Positions 5,830 through 6,983 of a stretch of 6,983 bases of DNA are shown piece after piece. Position 1 is the first letter of the stretch, and every line of letters starts with the position of its first letter. The stretch is from assembly GCA_001604495.1 (NCBI GenBank), contig LVBR01000085.1:1-6983 (forward strand), given 5' to 3'. The notes below the pieces were generated by a model, which did not search any database, was not told the DNA's origin, and saw nothing but the letters and a program-made list of their open reading frames with translations. This DNA comes from Acholeplasmatales bacterium Tener_01 (GTDB lineage: Bacteria > Bacillota_I > Bacilli_A > ML615J-28 > CAG-698). The position numbers and the translations under genes were made by a program.

Positions 5830-6983
5830 ATTTTTCAAATTTCTTAATCATCTTTAATTTCTTATCATTATATGGATGTTCACGTAATTTCAAATTACCC
5901 TTAGTTTTGCCAAATAAAACAGTTTTAGGATATGTAAATTCATTAAATCCATAGTATCCATGGTATGCTCCCATTCCTGAGTGACCAACGCCGTTAAATG
6001 GAGCTCCTTTTACCATGAAATGAACGCATACTTCGTTGATACATCCACCACCAAATTGCATTCTCTCCATAGTTTTTTTAGCCCACTTCTTGTTTGACGA
6101 GAAGATATAGAATGCTAAAGGATGTTCTCGATCATTATTAATGATATCAAGTACTTCTTCTAGTTTTTCATCATCATATTCAACAATCGGTAAAATTGGG
6201 GCGAATAATTCACGCATTACAATTTCTTCATTGATACCCACTGGATAAATTACAGTTGGTTCAATCTTATCAAGTGTAGCATCGCTTTTACCACCGATAA
6301 CAATTCGATCTTGGTATTTATTAATAGTTTCAACGGCTCTACTAAAAGCAAAATGATTAATCATCTTTGAATAATCTTTATTATTTACTATGTCACTTCC
6401 AAGTTGACGCTTAAATTCTTCTTTTAATAACTCAATAAACTCTTTGGCTACAGTTTTACTTATTGCAACTTGATTAATATTAATACATATTTGACCACTA
6501 TTGCATGCTTTAAAGAAAGCAATTTTACGGGCAGCGTCTTTCAAGTTGGCATCTTTAGTAATTACCGCCCAGTTACCGTTTTCCCCACCAAGCTCTAGCG
6601 CTACTGGAGTAAGGTGTTTACTTGCCTTTTCCATAATGTGTTTAGCAACTTGTGGCGAACCTGTATAGAATATCTTATCAAATCTTTCTTCAAGTAACAT
6701 ATCACTTACGTCATGACCACCTAAAACCACGCTGATATATTCTTTAGGATAAATTTCACTAATGATACGCTCTAGAGTTTCGCTTGATGCGACGCTTTTT
6801 GAACTAACTTTTAAAATAGCGCAGTTACCGGATGCGATTGTGGCAACCAAAACGCCAAGGGATAAAATAAATGGGAAATTAAATGGACTAATAACTAAAC
6901 ATACTCCATAAGGCTTACGATAAACTAGCGTCTTAGTTGATGGAAAACAAAGTAGTCCACTATATAGTCTTTTTGGCCTATTC
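5828..6983 (-). CDS. Class-3 (ALDH3-type) aldehyde dehydrogenase, N-terminus cut by window edge
   Basis: The frame is open to the right edge, giving 384 visible residues (numbered from 6982); by comparison with ALDH3-type enzymes about 80 N-terminal residues are missing. The protein should oxidise an aldehyde to the acid with NAD or NADP in the cytoplasm. Visible signatures are K-P-Y-G-V-C-L-V-I-S-P-F-N35-F-P (oxyanion Asn), I-L-K58 (coenzyme-binding Lys), F-Y-T-G-S (105-109), K-H-L-T-P-V-A-L-E130-L-G-G (general base Glu), N-S-G-Q-I-C166 (nucleophile Cys), R-E258-L-F-A-P (ribose-binding Glu), and the class-3 ending L-A-F-Y-I-F-S-S-N plus G-V-G-H-S-G-M-G-A-Y-H-G. All catalytic residues are present, so it looks active. 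Oddities are E-N-G after E-L-G-G where ALDH3 enzymes usually have K-S-P, and N where the usual second Gly of P-F-G-G-V-G stands. An apparent start at 6850 is an internal TTG codon in the middle of the coenzyme domain and is not the true start. The substrate is unknown; coniferyl-, benz- and fatty-aldehyde enzymes all belong to this class. Confidence 0.95.
   Translation of the reverse strand, partial: NRPKRLYSGLLCFPSTKTLVYRKPYGVCLVISPFNFPFILSLGVLVATIASGNCAILKVSSKSVASSETLERIISEIYPKEYISVVLGGHDVSDMLLEERFDKIFYTGSPQVAKHIMEKASKHLTPVALELGGENGNWAVITKDANLKDAARKIAFFKACNSGQICININQVAISKTVAKEFIELLKEEFKRQLGSDIVNNKDYSKMINHFAFSRAVETINKYQDRIVIGGKSDATLDKIEPTVIYPVGINEEIVMRELFAPILPIVEYDDEKLEEVLDIINNDREHPLAFYIFSSNKKWAKKTMERMQFGGGCINEVCVHFMVKGAPFNGVGHSGMGAYHGYYGFNEFTYPKTVLFGKTKGNLKLREHPYNDKKLKMIKKFEK

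Larger units (their letters stand above)
1..6983 (-). other. Single compact minus-strand operon of at least six genes
   Basis: Gene order in transcription is aldehyde dehydrogenase, GH3, beta-helix protein, small basic protein, flavoprotein, SGNH lipoprotein. The junctions are 9 bases, 9 bases, 1 base, 1 base and an 8-base overlap. No space exists for a promoter or terminator between genes, and no hairpin-plus-T-run was noticed at any junction. Both ends of the transcript lie outside the window. Confidence 0.85.

Noticed and set aside
5655..5954. 99-codon plus-strand frame across the GH3/ALDH junction
   Set aside because: It is antisense to two clear enzymes, crosses their boundary and has no recognisable family.
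6848..6850. Aldehyde dehydrogenase start at 6850
   Set aside because: It is an internal TTG (Leu45 of the visible part). The frame continues upstream through the P-F-N-F-P motif to the window edge.
1..6983. Mycoplasma-type code (TGA as Trp)
   Set aside because: The genes are full length under the standard code with TGG for every Trp. No in-frame TGA occurs.
1..6983. tRNA, rRNA, CRISPR, insertion sequence, riboswitch or phage features
   Set aside because: Coding sequence covers almost all bases; no array of direct repeats, terminal inverted repeats or cloverleaf-like stretch was seen.

Overview
The window is AT-rich DNA carrying six protein genes, all on the minus strand and packed almost without gaps. 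Read in the direction of transcription (right to left), they are: a class-3 aldehyde dehydrogenase (5' end outside the window), a domain-inverted family 3 glycoside hydrolase, a DUF2807/GIN-type beta-helix protein, a 47-residue very basic small protein, a flavodoxin-like NAD(P)H:FMN oxidoreductase with a Cys-rich motif, and a lipoprotein with four CxxC repeats and an SGNH-hydrolase domain (3' end outside the window). Every junction is between an 8-base overlap and a 9-base gap. Two stop codons are embedded in the next gene's Shine-Dalgarno, so this looks like one translationally coupled operon. No promoter, terminator, RNA gene, mobile element or CRISPR array was seen.

The organism is most likely a low-GC, host-associated anaerobic member of the Bacillota (Bacilli/Erysipelotrichia-like or Clostridia-like). 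The reasons are the AT-rich Lys/Asn/Ile-rich proteins, strong AGGAGG-type ribosome binding sites, a lipoprotein with an L-F-G-C lipobox, CxxC/LGH surface repeats of the kind common in gut Firmicutes, and an inverted-order GH3 enzyme. All tryptophans in the genes are TGG and the visible stops are TAA or TAG, so nothing suggests the Mycoplasma/Spiroplasma code. A more exact placement cannot be made from the sequence alone.

Region by region: 1-1897 holds the lipoprotein; 1890-2573 the flavoprotein; 2575-2718 the small basic protein; 2720-3418 the beta-helix protein; 3428-5818 the GH3; 5828-6983 the aldehyde dehydrogenase. Functionally, the operon pairs a cytoplasmic beta-glycosidase and two redox enzymes with a surface-anchored putative esterase. 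One reading is that the lipoprotein de-esterifies a glycan or glycoside outside the cell, the GH3 cleaves an imported glycoside, and the dehydrogenase and flavoprotein oxidise or reduce the released product. This is inference from gene order and families. The cytoplasmic beta-helix protein and the small basic protein have no assigned role and are the most novel parts of the window.
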